A DNA stretch of 64,000 bases from Conchocele bisecta (lineage: Eukaryota; Mollusca; Bivalvia; Lucinida; Thyasiridae): positions 40,830,242 to 40,894,241 of the forward strand of contig CM055277.1 of the NCBI GenBank assembly GCA_029237695.1. Direction: 5' to 3'. This document shows, in pieces, positions 1 to 13,094 of this stretch. A program made the translations under genes and the position numbers. Position 1 is the first letter of the stretch, and each line of letters starts with the position of its first letter. Below the pieces are notes generated by a model. It was given only the letters and a program-made list of their open reading frames with translations. It searched no databases and had not been told where the DNA came from.

Positions 1-785
1 GTGCAGGATGTTGAATGTAATATCTTTATAATGGAAAGACAGAGTTTAATGAAACATAACGCAGTAAATGCTTAACAGGTTGCCAATTAGTATCCCCTCG
101 CTGATAGGCAAGAGCTGGTATATCGTTAGTCCATGTACTGCGTACGTATGTACGTACGCTAGTAACACCTTTCATTTTTCAATAACTTGTGAACTGCTTC
201 CACGATTTTGATATTATTTGACCATTATGTGTGTCTATGGATGGAGCATGGTTTAGCATATGAGTAGACTCATATGACCCACGTTCGACCGCCCAAGGTC
301 ACGGAGTACTTTTTTATTATCAAGGCTGCCAGCGAGGGGATTAGCTTCGTTTAATGATGCCAGTGCGAGGGGATTAGCTTCGTTTAATGATGCCAGTTCT
401 TGCATTATGGTATAGTTTGCTTTAATCTAACAATTTTCTGGTTTTGACGAAGAATCGGTTACCATGGATGTGAATAAAAATCTAAAGAACGTGAATGTAT
501 GGTGTGATACATATCATCGAACCGGTATGTCACTTCTATGGTGTGATAGATATCATCGAAATCCGTCTGTTTGCTTGGAAAAGTTTCAAGAAAATTTACT
601 GTAAAAATGACGTCACAGAATACGTCGCATCGGAAAAGCAGGTTTGGAAACCACTGATCCCATACCCTGATATCTATAACTTTACATGCTACTTGCAAAC
701 ATGTAGTTGGCCTCAATAATAATAACATACACTCAAAGCGTTCTTTTATAACATGGTCATTCATGTTATAATTGTTCTTGTTATT
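1..785. other. Non-coding stretch with a short direct repeat
   Basis: I see no convincing gene. Two tandem copies of a unit of about 32 bp beginning TGCCAG and containing GAGGGGATTAGC lie at 327-357 and 358-390. A shorter duplication of a TGGTGTGATA-ATATCATCGAA block lies at about 498-560. The open frames on both strands here are AT-rich and unlike proteins. Confidence 0.6.
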
Positions 786-985
786 ATTAGTGGCTTTTGG
801 CTGTGATAATGTAACACATTTATTATAATAATTTTGCATACTTTTAATCATCAAATATATGCAGTCATTAATTATATATGCAATAATACATTTCGGGAAA
901 AATAAATGATTACTCCCTCAAAGTATACTTTGCTAGATAAGTATACTTTGCAATGTTGGTGAAATCGGCCACATGTTGATACCAT
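786..985 (-). repeat. Half copy of fold-back element family C
   Basis: This is one arm of a fold-back element whose complete copy is at 11578-11886. Shared landmarks are GGCTGTGATAATGTAA, the ATATATGCAGTCATTA region, CATTTCGGGAAAAATAAATG and the doubled AAGTATACTT motif ending in TTGGTGAAAT. It probably supplies the last 30 or so codons, and the stop, of the open frame that runs in from 1155. Confidence 0.6.
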
Positions 986-1155
986 CTCGGTTGACTGTGA
1001 TACAGGATCTACCATGTTCCAGTCGAAGGCGTCATCAGAAACAAATTCTGCTTGAGGAACTATAGGTATGCAACACTTTGGTTCTGTTATTGGGATGTTA
1101 GACGCTGTTGGCGATGGCTCGCTGCGCTTACGACGCGGCATCGATACGGGAGTGG
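872..1155 (-). CDS. Candidate exon of unknown protein, basic then acidic segment
   Basis: An open frame on the minus strand follows a plausible acceptor (pyrimidine-rich tract ending GGTTCAG at 1156-1162) and reads in phase 1. Residues about 6-11 are MPRRKR, then a Ser/Thr/Pro-rich stretch, a CC pair, and an acidic aromatic stretch DDAFDWNMVD. Base composition is richer in GC than the surroundings, and the upper half looks coding. The lower third runs into fold-back family C and is probably not native coding, so the true 3' end or donor is unknown. It resembles a cytoplasmic tail only in composition. It lies beyond the stop of the SRCR gene, so it probably belongs to a neighbouring gene. I do not recognise the family. 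Confidence 0.3.
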
Positions 1156-1210
1156 CTGAACCGGTGCATTGGAACAATGGTGGGTGGGGTACAACAAAGT
1201 GAAGTGACGT

Positions 1211-2040
1211 CTAATTCGCAATTATTCGTAGTCCAAACATCATCCAAACATCATCATAATACACACATGGTACAACCGGCTGGATTAAGTGTAAGAATTA
1301 AATCTATTAAACAAACCTTACTACATTTATAAAGCTTATTTTCTGCCAGCGAGAAAAAAATGCCGCCATTACCATTCAGCCGGGAGTCGCTTATTCAATA
1401 TATATAATTTATTTTCAATAATGATCATAGTCTGGGAAAAAATCATCAGTCCTAAATATTTCATATCCAACTTTCGCGGCCACCTTACATGTAAAAAGTC
1501 TGCATCAGTAGCGGCGATTTTTATATGGAATTATATAGAAGACTATTACCTATTACTATTAACTTTTAAACAAAGACCCAAAATAATGATGCTCTCACAG
1601 GTAGCACAACCGATTGAAAAATCACAGGTCGCATTTTAAATTTCAATTATTGTGCTTTATGCTGATGTTTCTATCGTGTTTTTAAAATAAAAACATTTTT
1701 GTCCTTTTTAGCTTTAAACGTAGTCGATAGTTTTTATATGATTTATATAGCAAATTGTGATATTTTTTTTCGATTTTCGTAGAGGAAAATGCAAAATCTC
1801 TTTTTACAAGAATAGTTACAAATAAATCACAGGTATTTTCAATTAGCTCATTCATTTTTCTATCTACTGAATCAGATATCAAAATTATGTTTCTTAAGTT
1901 AATATTATTTTGGTCCTTTTTGTACGCCCGTTTGAAAAAAACGGGACGTATTATGTATTCGGGCGGGCGGCTACAGCTTGTCCACGCAATAACTAGAGTT
2001 CTACTTAACGGATTTTGACCAAATTTGGTATACATTTTTA
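1211..2040. other. AT-rich non-coding stretch
   Basis: No supported gene or RNA. Near the right end (about 1975-2045) the sequence begins to match the tandem units that follow. Confidence 0.5.
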
Positions 2041-2700
2041 TCACGGCAAGACGAAGACGCTATTTATTTTCAAAAATTTCCGATGACATCTCCCATTGGC
2101 GGCCATTTTTATTGTTCGCCTCGCCTTCTGTATCATTGTCCACGCGGTAACTCAAGTTCTACTTCACCGATCGTAACCAAATTCGGTATACATGTTTATC
2201 ACGGCAATATGAAGAAGTGTATGTATTTAAATACAAAATCCAATTACTTATCTCCCCTTGGCGGCCATTTTTATTTTTATTATTGCCACTATGTATCCTT
2301 GTCCACGCAATAACTCAAGTTCTACTTCATCGATCGTAATCAAATTCGGTATACATGTTTATCACGGCAAGATGAAGAAGCCTATTTACAATTTACTTAC
2401 GATGGTTGTAAATATTTGTATCGTTGCATGCTTTCTCTTGATTTCACGGCAATATTAACGGGATTTATACCGATTATCGAAATTAATATTGGTGAAAGAG
2501 TCACAAATTATAAAATTGTCAATTTCTGATGACTTATCGACCCTTGGCAGCCATTTCCGCACTCTCTATCCTTGTCCACGCAATAACTCTAGTTCTACTT
2601 CACCGATCGTAAACAAATTCGGTATACATGTTTATCACGGCAAGACGAAGAAGCCTATTTATTTTGACAGATCGTGACCAAATTCAATATACATGTTTAT
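2041..2700 (+). repeat. Tandem array, about 170-bp units
   Basis: Imperfect units recur at about 2041, 2209, 2371 and 2520-2660. Each holds CTTGTCCACGCAATAACTC, a TTCTACTTCACCGATCGTAA block and CGGTATACATGTTTATCACG. The third unit is interrupted at about 2398-2520 by a piece of the larger repeat seen at 3185-5890, so the two arrays have exchanged sequence. No coding role is suggested. Confidence 0.7.
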
Positions 2701-3169
2701 CATGGCAAGAACCCTATTAATTGTCAATGAGTTATCTCCCATTGTTAACTGGCCTTGCCTCGACGGGCATATATTGTGGCATTCGGCACTCTTGTTAGAT
2801 AATAATAATGACACCATCTGTTTTCATTTTCCAATTAGCGTTTCACGGAAATTACCGAAGATTTCAGTGATACGCTAATTGGAAAATTCGTTGAAACGGG
2901 CACCTGTTTACGGTCACTCTTTAAGCTTATAATTATGTTACCCGAGGCATGACCGTGTTGTCGATAAAATTATTTGTGAACAAAGTAACCAACATTTTCT
3001 ACTGATTTATAAGTTCAGCATAGACTTTGTCTCATTTTATTATCTCGATAATTGCAACTTGCATACTTAATATGATTTCATCTTTATTTGATTTGGCTAG
3101 AAATAATTAAATAAATGTAATTCCCTTTTTACATGTGCGCGGGAATTATAAGTGTTGGTTAGTTAGTTT

Positions 3170-5890
3170 ACGTTAGTTCACAAGATTACTTACACTGGTT
3201 GTAAATATTTGTATCGTTGCATGTTTTCTATTGAATTCAGGGCAATATTAACGGGATTTATACCGATTATCGAAACTAATATTGGTGAAAGTGTCACAAA
3301 TGATAAAATTGTCAATAAATGGAATTGTGGTGATTTTATTTACAGGGAATTAAGCAAAATTATCGCGAATTATTTACTGCAAACTAAACCTCCTTGAACT
3401 ATATTTGTACAACAAGGGTAGACCCCGTTCAGAATGTGCGGATGTGCAGCTTGATCTGGTTATACACAGGTTTAAATCGCTGCTTTACATTAGGCTACAT
3501 GTATATTGCCCGAAATATTTACTTAAAAAAGTGAGCTAGTCTGAAAATATGTATAACGAGTACATCGGTTATCTGTAAGTATTTACGTGATTTAACTAAT
3601 TGTTACGACTGTGTGGTTGTTTTCTCCGCATAACTATAGTGCAGGCTTCATAATGATTAATGAGCAGTGTAAGCCATGATCAGACTCATACACGTACAAA
3701 TTTTAAAAATGGATTACAAAACGGCATACACGCTGTTTGATCATAGTATACACCTATAGCAACTGACATACTGATTTGTAATTTCAGCATATACTTTGTC
3801 TTATTTGATTATCTTTGAGATAATTGCAACTTGCAATACTTAATATAATTTCATCTTTATTTGATACGGTTGAAATAATTAACATAATTCTCTTTTTACG
3901 TACACGGGAATTATAAATCTTGGTCAGACTACGTTAGTTTACAAATGTACTTACGCTGGTTGTAAATATTTGCATCGGTGCATTTTTTCTCTTGATTTCA
4001 CGGCAATATTAACGGGATTTATACAGATTATCGAAATTAATATTAGTGAAAGTGTCACAAATTATATATTTTGTCAATAAATGGAAATGTCGTGTTTTTA
4101 TTTCCAGGGAATTAAGCAGAATCATCGCGAATTATTTACTGCAAAGTAATTTTAAAACTAAACCTCCTTGAATTATATTTGTACAACCAGGATAGACCCC
4201 GTTCAGAATGTGTGGATGCGCAGCTTGATCTGGGTATACACTGGTTGCAATCGCTGTTTTGCATTAGGCTACATGTATATTGCCTGAAATATTTACTTAA
4301 AAAAAGTTCGCTAGCCTGAGAATATGTATAACGAGTACATCGGTCATCTGTAAGTATTTACGTGATTTAACTAATTGTTACGACTGTGTGGTTGTTTACT
4401 CCGCATAACTATAGTGCAGGCTTCATAATGATTAATGAGCAGTGTAAGCCAAGATCAGACACATACACTTAAACATTTTAAAAATCGATTACAAAACGGC
4501 ATACACACATATACGGTCTGCATCCGCGCAGTCTGATCATAGTATACATCTATAGCAACTGACATACTGATTTGTAATCTCAGCATAGACTTTGTCATAT
4601 TTGATTATCTTTGAGATAATTGCAACTTGCAATACTTAATATAATTTCATCTTTATTTGATATGGTTAGAAATAAGTAACGTAATTCCCTTTTTACGTAC
4701 ACGGGAATTATAAATCTTGGTCAGACTACGTTAGTTTACAATTTACTTACTCTGGTTGTAAATATTTGTATCATTGCTTGCTTTCTCTTGATTTCACGGC
4801 AATATTAACGGGATTTATACCGATTACCGAAATTAATATTGACGAAAGTGTCACAAATTATAAAATTGTCAATAAATGGAAATGTGTTGTTTTTATTACC
4901 AGGGAATTAAGTAGAATCATCGCGAATTATTTACGGCAAACTAAACTAAACCTCCTTGAATTTTATTTGTACAACCAGGGTAGACCCCGTTCAGAATGTG
5001 CGGATGCACAGCTTGATCTGGGTATACACTGGTTTCAATCGCTGTTTTGCATTAGGCTACATGTATATTGCCCGAAATATTAAGTTAAAAAAAGTTCGCC
5101 AGTCTGAGAATATATATAACGAGTACATCGGTCAACTGTAATTATTTACCTATAGTGCAGGCTACATAATGATAAATGAAAAGTGTAAGCCCCGATCAGA
5201 CTCGTACACGTACACATTTTAAAAATCGATTAGAAACTAGCATACACACATATAAGGTCTGCATCCGCGCTCTCTGATCATAGTATACACCTATAGCAAC
5301 TGACATATTATTAATGTTATTTGTGTGAATAACTTTGTAATTCCATTGATAATAGTGCAATTCACGTTCATAATGTTGATAATGCTGAACTGGCCTATAT
5401 TGCTCTGTGTTATTACCAGATGTGTGCAACGTTAAATTATGAGACCCTAATAAAACGTGTTTCTCTTAAATTTGCAGTACGGCAAACATGTTATACTGAT
5501 TTGTAATTTCAGCATAGACTTTGTCTTATTTGATTATCTTTGACATAATTTCAACTTGCAATACTTAATATAATTTCATCTTTATTTGATATGGTTAGAA
5601 ATAATTAACGTTATTCCCTTTTTACATACACGGGAATTATAAATCTTGGTCAGACTACGTTAGTTTCAAAATTACTTACGCTTGTTGTAACTATTTGTAT
5701 CGTTACATGTTTTCTCTTAATTTCACGGCAGTATTAACGAGATTTCCACCAATTATCGAAACTAGTATTGGTGAAAGTGTCACAAGTTATAAAATTGTAA
5801 ATAAATGGAAATGTGTTGTTTTCATTTACAGGGAATTAAGCAGAATCATCATGAATTATTTACTGCCAACTAAACTTTCTTGAATTTTAT
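3170..5890 (+). repeat. Tandem array of four 0.76-0.93-kb units
   Basis: Units begin near 3185, 3945, 4742 and 5671 at the block TTACTTACxCTGGTTGTAAA. They share several hundred bp, including a GACCCCGTTCAGAATGTG block and a TTTTTAC-acacGGGAATTATAAATC block. In units 1, 3 and 4 a frame of about 62 codons stays open (3209-3397, 4766 onward, 5695-5883). In unit 2 it ends early after an indel. No known domain is visible in that frame. The array could be a mobile element amplified in tandem. Confidence 0.7.
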
Positions 5891-6779
5891 TTGTACGAAG
5901 GAAGAATATTTAATTCCACATTTGGTATAAAATATTTGCGATGTCATTTACGGAAAACATATTTAACTTTGGAAATCATTTTCACGTGGTCATAAATGTC
6001 ATTTTCAATAAAATAAGCAAAAAATGAAGATGTTCGCAAATTATTACTGTCTTCTAAATATTGCATTAATTGACTATCGCATCATATTCATCATATAGCT
6101 ACGACAATTAAACAAATATCATGAATATGGCAGATATGTATTTTAAAACACGTGTAACTTGGAGTCCTATTTAATAAATGCACATGTATACTGGTAGGAA
6201 TTGGGACATTATTCATACAATACTGATGTGGTGGAATACCTAGTAACATGTACGCTATCTTCCACATGCAATGGCGTTCTGACGCTGCGTAAACGGTTAC
6301 CGCGAAGCGTCTAAATCCTACGGATGCACTAAAACCGGCGTAATAATTACCGTGATGTTCCCAAATCTGACTGTATAACTATACAATGTTACCATAGTTT
6401 ACATAGTTCGCATTGTCATTGAGATACGACGATCGTCAGTGGATTGCATACAAAGCAACTTGAAAATAAGAACGATCATATGCACAATTCACTTTGCACG
6501 TATCTCTCCCATTATTGTCTAGTATAAATGTCCATTTAAATATGTAACGGAACTGCTAATGTCATATGCCGTCCCGATTATAAACGCTTTAATGTGAGAT
6601 AAAGCATATGTAAAGGACAGTATCTAAAATGGCGTTATATACAGTTGATAATAATATTTAGGTGCGAACTATATAAACCATAACATGAAATCGTGAAATA
6701 GTAAATGCAAGCATTCCATATATAACACACTGGAAACTATTTGTATTCTCTATTTCACATGTTATCAACATGGAATGTG
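5891..6779. other. AT-rich non-coding stretch
   Basis: I see no gene, RNA or clear repeat structure here. Confidence 0.5.
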
Positions 6780-7341
6780 ACTACTGTCTGTTCCACGTTT
6801 TTCTGCCGACGATCTTGTTGGAATTAAACACATTCAATCTTAAAAATATTTAAATGTAAGTACGTTTTCATCAATAGCAAAAAAGTCACCCTTTCCAAAC
6901 GTTTGTTATTTAATGAAATTTCGTCAAATATTTATTGCAAAAAAAAATATTTTCCTATGGGAATTTAACATGGGGGCTAAAAACATATATTTGTTTAATA
7001 ATCTTTTTAATTGTGGACAGATTTTCAAAATCTAACTTTCGTTTTCTTAGTTACATCATTGCCAAGCTATATCATGTATATAGCCACGTTTCCGAGTAAA
7101 TTTCCATCTTTTTTTTTTGACTCCACATCTTCCACCTATTTTTCCTCCCATAGGAAAATCGTGTTTGAGCTATACAATCAATATTTTATGGAATTTCATG
7201 AAACAAAAAAAAAATGGGGAGGGTGACTTTTTTGTTATTTAATTTGGTGAAAAAGTACTGACATTACAATATTTTGTTTAGATTTAATATGTTTAATAGC
7301 CAAACGTCTGTCGGCAGAAAAACGTGGAACAGACAGTAGTT
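6780..7341. mobile_element. MITE family D with terminal inverted repeats
   Basis: The left end carries TACTGTCTGTTCCACGTTTT followed by TCTGCCGACG. The right end carries the reverse complement (CGTCTGTCGGCAGAAAAACG, then TGGAACAGACAGTA). The ends start with CTGTCTG next to TA, consistent with a TA target duplication of the Tc1/mariner type (inference). There is no transposase. A related copy lies at 54277-54712 and a single end at about 30103-30135. Confidence 0.7.
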
Positions 7342-7731
7342 ATATGATTTACCAATGAAATCCTATTCGGATCCATAGTCAATAAAGTTATTTCAAGGAT
7401 TTGCTTTTTTTTTCCATTTCTCAGATTCTGTCCCTCAACAAAATATCATGTCACCCACTCACAGTGGCCGTAATACATGTACCAATATTGCAAATTTCGG
7501 AATAGATGCACAATTTCAAACACATTTTCAACTGTTCTGTATACAAGGTGTATGATCACGTTGTTAAAACAACAACAACAAGTACTGAAACTTCCAGAAG
7601 CCCTCCGATTCAAAGTACGTATTATTTTATTTTGTCCTTATTATATAACGTGTTTTGATGAAATATGGCGCATCAAACGCGTCTTGTTAAGCTGCATGTG
7701 TTGGTCACGGTACATTGGCCCAAACTTCTGA

Positions 7732-7793
7732 CGTTTTTGCGAAGAATCGATTTCCGTGTCTACTGACACGGAAATAGATTCTTCGCAAACACG
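7732..7793. repeat. Near-perfect hairpin
   Basis: Arms of about 22 bp (GCGAAGAATCGATTTCCGTG and its near-complement) surround a loop of a few bases. It sits inside a looser inverted pairing of ATGAAATATGGCGCA (about 7660) with TGCGCCATATTTCAT (about 7860), so it looks like the core of a larger fold-back element. Confidence 0.75.
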
Positions 7794-8348
7794 ACATAAG
7801 TATGTGCCGAACTCCCGGGATCACCAAATGCAGCTCATTAAGACGCATTCAATTTTGCTGCGCCATATTTCATCAAAATCCATTGCCTATTAAGGAAAAT
7901 ATCAAATAATATACTTAAGGCCAAAATACATTTTACAGTATATAAATGGTTCGATATTTCATGAACAAGTATGAATAAAAATCTGATGTAAAATGTTTTT
8001 TAAAAATGCTGAATCTAATCTGCAACTACTGCACCACAACATTAGATGCATGTGTTTAAAGGGATTGTGTAAACAGTGAAAAGACAACAACACTCTTCAT
8101 TTAAAAAAACTGCAGTAAAGAGAACACAATTTGGAAACTTTCCTAGTCAATATTGAGTATCCAGAGCATACAATGGATCGCCTACAGTGATCACAATGGT
8201 GAACTGACAGTGTACAGTACCTAGTGTACCCACCCTGTGCGTTGAACAATGTTTGGCAACGTTTTATGCTCGGGATACCATCAGGTTTTTAAACATACTT
8301 GTTCACGAAATATCGAAACATTTATATACTGTAAACTTTCTTTAGGCC
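7794..8348. other. Non-coding stretch
   Basis: It contains one arm of the fold-back centred on 7762. No gene is seen. Confidence 0.45.
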
Positions 8349-9018
8349 TTAGGTGGCAGTGACCAGTTAGCCGCCAGTTTCGTATAATGGGCACCGGTGA
8401 AATTTATAAATATTACACTTTCTACTGATTAAAATTCATTTTAATTGTTTAATGATTTTTTTGTAGTTGATTTTGTATTTTATTCAGATTTTACATCGTA
8501 TTAATTGATGAATGCTCATTCCAGGGCCATCTGACCTGTTCCCATTGATCAGAAATGGGCAAATACGAATTGAGGGTATGTTGTGACAAAAACTGATCAA
8601 AACAACAGCTTTTTCTGGGAGTTTCAAACAAGAATTTATTTCAGAGAAAACTCATGGATGGGAACTGGTTTGCACCATGATAGTGCATTTGCCTCTGGAT
8701 GATGATTGAGAACACATACAACATTCAATCTGTAGTTCCGCAAGTAGCGTGGCACGGCATGGTTTTAAAGTGAATATTTTACCTCAGAATTGGACAATTT
8801 TAAAGAGGCTGCACCAAGATATTTCACATTCCTGCATAGGTAAGGAGCACTAATAGAGCAGCATATTTGTGTTTATGTAAAAGCTTCTTGTGTGTCTAGG
8901 TCACAAATGTCGAACTCATATTGCTGTCTGCCTACTTATTTGGAATATTGAATTAAATACATACTGTCCGAGGGCGTGAAATTGATAATTTTAAATTAAC
9001 TGGTCACTGCCCCCTTAA
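8349..9018 (+). mobile_element. TTAA-bounded non-autonomous DNA element, copy 1
   Basis: The ends are GGTGGCAGTGACCAGTTA and, inverted, TAACTGGTCACTGCCCCC. The right flank is TTAA; the left is a decayed TTA. TTAA target duplication is the signature of piggyBac-type transposition (established), so this is likely a non-autonomous relative. It holds no transposase frame. It is nearly identical to the copy at 10499-11168, in the same orientation. Confidence 0.75.
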
Positions 9019-10498
9019 GGCAAAACATGATTTCCTGAATTTGCCATTTCTGTCATTTGTTACATTTCAATGTTGACGTAATCAGTTATCGACATTGAAA
9101 ATACCATTTCAGGACAGCTGAGATGTGTCTGATGAATGTTTTGAGCCATTTTAGCAGGGAAGCCTCTCGAGCTGAAAATACAACAACTAAATGGTGAAAT
9201 TCTGATGTTTGATATCTTGATGATTTTCTGGACGGATTTGACTGTGTTGCACAACGATTAGCCTGGAAAGTGTAGTTGAAGGACATTTCTCTGAATTTGT
9301 GTTAAATGTAGATCTACTCAATAACAGAAATGTCTATTTTGTGTAGATTGACCGCCTTAGTCCGCACAGTTAGGACCGCATCTTTCACTGAAGGTCTCTA
9401 GTTTACCCGACTCGGCTGTATGTGTCACTTATTCCATTTAAGCTGCTGCTAGCCTGTACCTGGATGGTAGCCACCTGGCAAGAATAACCAGACCAGTAGA
9501 AGAACAAGAAATAGCATCTCGGTTAGTGTATTTTCACATTGGGCTGAAACTGGGTGGCCCGCGGTGTCGTAAACAGTGACCTGTATGCCTGCACACTTGT
9601 TTCAGAGTTACTTTTTCCATTTTTCTGACCAGCTATCCTCCCTATTAGACTCTGAAAGCCTTGAATGACATTGCCCTGCTGTGATCCACCTTAAACCATT
9701 GTCTCTCATGTGACCTTCATTCGACCTTGACCTACATTTTCTGCTAGTTTGACAAATCATTTTACGTATTTCGGTCCGTTTCGCACCAAATACAGTCACT
9801 AAGCCGACCATGCTTGTGCTACTTCATCAAGTTGTGGTACTCATATGAAGCGAATGTACATGTGACCTTCAACTGACATTGACCTACTTTATATGCTCGA
9901 TTTACTCCATCCGTTTACATTAAATGTGCACTCTGTGAATGTGGCCTTGTCGCAGCAGTGGGTGTGAAATGGTAGAGCTCTGCTATCGTCTGATAGCTAT
10001 TATTTTACAGTTTTTAAGTTTATTGACGAGCAATAAACACCAAGTAATATGCTACTAGGTGTATTTTTTATCTCTTAGTAGGGTCTTGAACCTACTGAGG
10101 GCCCTTGAAAGAACTTGTATGTCGGTGACATTATGAAAATGTTCAAATCTGCCGATAATTTCTCGAAAATATGCACAGTTTTTACTGGTTCAAGGTCACA
10201 TACACATCTTGCTAATACATGTGAAGCAGATGTAGTGCTTGCTAAGCAGTGTAATGAAGTGCTCGTATAGTTTGCGCCTCCTTACATAGCAACACGTCAG
10301 CAGTAACACTGTTGTAGCAAAATGCTGTTTCGACCCAAATTTGACCACTTTCCGAAGCTGTATCCCCACCCTTAAAATTAATTTGTGACAGGCACTTCTA
10401 CACAATATACATTTAATATTAGGTTTATTCTGTTTGGAATTGACCACCCTACTAACAAATGACAGAAAATGTGCAGTGAAAAAAATGGGTCTGCATCC
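9019..10498. other. Sequence between two TTAA elements
   Basis: I see no gene. Short open frames on the minus strand lack protein-like composition or splice context. Confidence 0.5.
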
Positions 10499-11168
10499 TT
10501 AAGGTGGCAGTGACCAGTTAGCCGCCAGTTTCGTATAATGGCACCGGTGAAATTTATAAATATTACACTTTCTGCTGATTAAAATTCATTTTAATTGTTT
10601 AATGATTTCTTTGTAGTTGGTTTTGTATTCTATTCAGATTTTACATCGTATTAATTGATGAATGCTCATTCCAGGGCCATCTGACCTGTTCCCATTGATC
10701 AGAAATGGGCAAATACGAATTGAGGGTATGTTGTGACAAAAACTGATCAAAACAACAGCTTTTTCTGGGAGTTTCAAACAAGAATTTATTTCAGAGAAAA
10801 CTCATGCATGGGAACTGGTTTGCACCATGATAGTGCATTTGCCTCTGGATGATGATTGAGAACACATAAAACATTCAATCTGTAGTTCCGCAAGTAGCGT
10901 GGCACGGCATGGTTTTAAAGTGAATATTTTACCTCAGAATTGGACAATTTTAAAGAGGCTGCACCAAGATATTTCACATTCCTGCATAGGTAAGGAGCAC
11001 TAATAGAGCAGCATATTTGTGTTTATGTAAAAGCTTTTTGTGTGTCTAGGTCACAAATGTCGAACTCATATTGCTGTCTGCCTACTTATTTGGAATATTG
11101 AATTAAATACATACTGTCCGAGGGCGTGAAATTGATAATTTTAAATTAACTGGTCACTGCCCCCTTAA
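10499..11168 (+). mobile_element. TTAA-bounded non-autonomous DNA element, copy 2
   Basis: Same element as at 8349-9018, with intact TTAA on both sides (10499-10502 and 11165-11168). By eye it differs from copy 1 at only about ten positions over 670 bp, implying recent mobility or duplication. Confidence 0.8.
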
Positions 11169-11320
11169 GTATTCTAACTTTAGACTTGGCGCGCTTTCAA
11201 CACTTTCAGTCATTGTTGTTGAAATCACGTGATAATGTACCTTTGTATATGGTTCGTGTATGAGCAGGGGCGCCGGAAGCATCATAAAATTGGTCCGGCG
11301 AATCTAGTGGCTACCTACCC

Positions 11321-11386
11321 AAGTGTATGTTGTTACCACTCGGTTGAACCGTCTAGACGGTTCAACTGAATGGTAACAACATACAT
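11321..11386. repeat. Perfect-type hairpin of a fold-back element
   Basis: The arm GTATGTTGTTACCACT(C)GGTT pairs with its complement around CCGTCTAGACGG. The flanking blocks (a GGTCCGGCGAATCTAGTGG side and a GGCAGTCGCCGGACC side) recur in inverted order around a second copy at 43158-43230, which defines a small family. Confidence 0.75.
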
Positions 11387-11517
11387 TTTTTATATATGTG
11401 AATTCCAAATATGTCAAAATTATTGATCCGGCAGTCGCCGGACCTGCCGGACCTCTTCCGACGCCCATGATGAGCCATTGTCATGTGCCCCGATTTTCAT
11501 ACTCAGAATCGTGTACG

Positions 11518-12081
11518 TCACATATGGCTATGACTGGAGAAAAGGAACGTCTGGGATTTGTGACCAGTGTAGCTCCAGTAGCCGATTTCATAAAAATTCC
11601 AAAGTACATGTATACTTATCTAGCAAAGTATACTTTGAGGGAGTAATCATTTATTTTTCCCGAAATGCATTATTTCATAAAGAACTAACGACTGCATATA
11701 TTTGATGATTAAAAATATGCAGACTCATTATACTGAATTTATTATATTATCACAGCCAAAATGGCTGTGATAATGTAATAAATTCAGTATGATAAAAAAT
11801 AAAAAATTATCCTTAAATTGAAAATTTCTCCCCGAAAGTATATTTTGCTAGAGACATGTAAGTATACTTTGCAATGTTGGTGAAATAGACTACTGATCTG
11901 CTAGCACACTTCTGTAGCCTGATGACTTCGGATCTGTATTGCTTACAAGCATAACGGGTGGTTCATTGTTGGAATGGCGAACATTGTAGATCCTGATCAG
12001 ACTGTGTGGATGCACAGGCTGATCTAGATCTACACTGGTGGCAAACTCCATAAGCCTGACTTCTCCAGTAACAGTCACATT
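11518..12081. mobile_element. Fold-back MITE family F, interrupted by family C
   Basis: The outer ends are CATATGGCTATGACTGGAG and TCTCCAGTAACAGTCACAT. The inner part holds a GATCCTGATCAG / CTGATCTAGATC hairpin about GTGGATGCACAG. The element is split by a complete family C fold-back at about 11578-11886. Other family F copies are at 37976, 44205, 46095, 61395 and 61804. Confidence 0.75.
11578..11886. mobile_element. Fold-back element family C, complete copy nested in family F
   Basis: The inverted arms carry AAGTATACTT motifs at both outer ends and meet at a central palindrome, TTATCACAGCCAAAATGGCT followed by GTGATAA. Partial copies lie at 786-985 and 51832-52090. No coding capacity. Confidence 0.75.
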
Positions 12082-12255
12082 TGAGACAGGCCATATGATT
12101 TTGTACCTTCGAACATCTGCGTAATTTCATTAAATACGTTTAAAAAAATTACAATATTTTTCATAAATATAGTCAAAAGTTTACCAACATTTTGTAAGCG
12201 TATTTCATAAAATTACGCTAATGTCCAAAGGTACAAAATCACATGGCGTGTCTCA
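12082..12255. mobile_element. Fold-back MITE family E in the 3' UTR region
   Basis: The ends are TGAGACAGGCCATATG and CATGGCGTGTCTCA, with internal TTTTGTACCTTCGAACAT and its inverse. It begins about 14 bp past the stop codon of the SRCR gene, so the 3' UTR must run into it. Other copies are at 26650-26891 and 37741-37965. Confidence 0.75.
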
Positions 12256-12268
12256 TTTGAAGTTGGAA

Positions 12269-13094
<826 letters not shown>

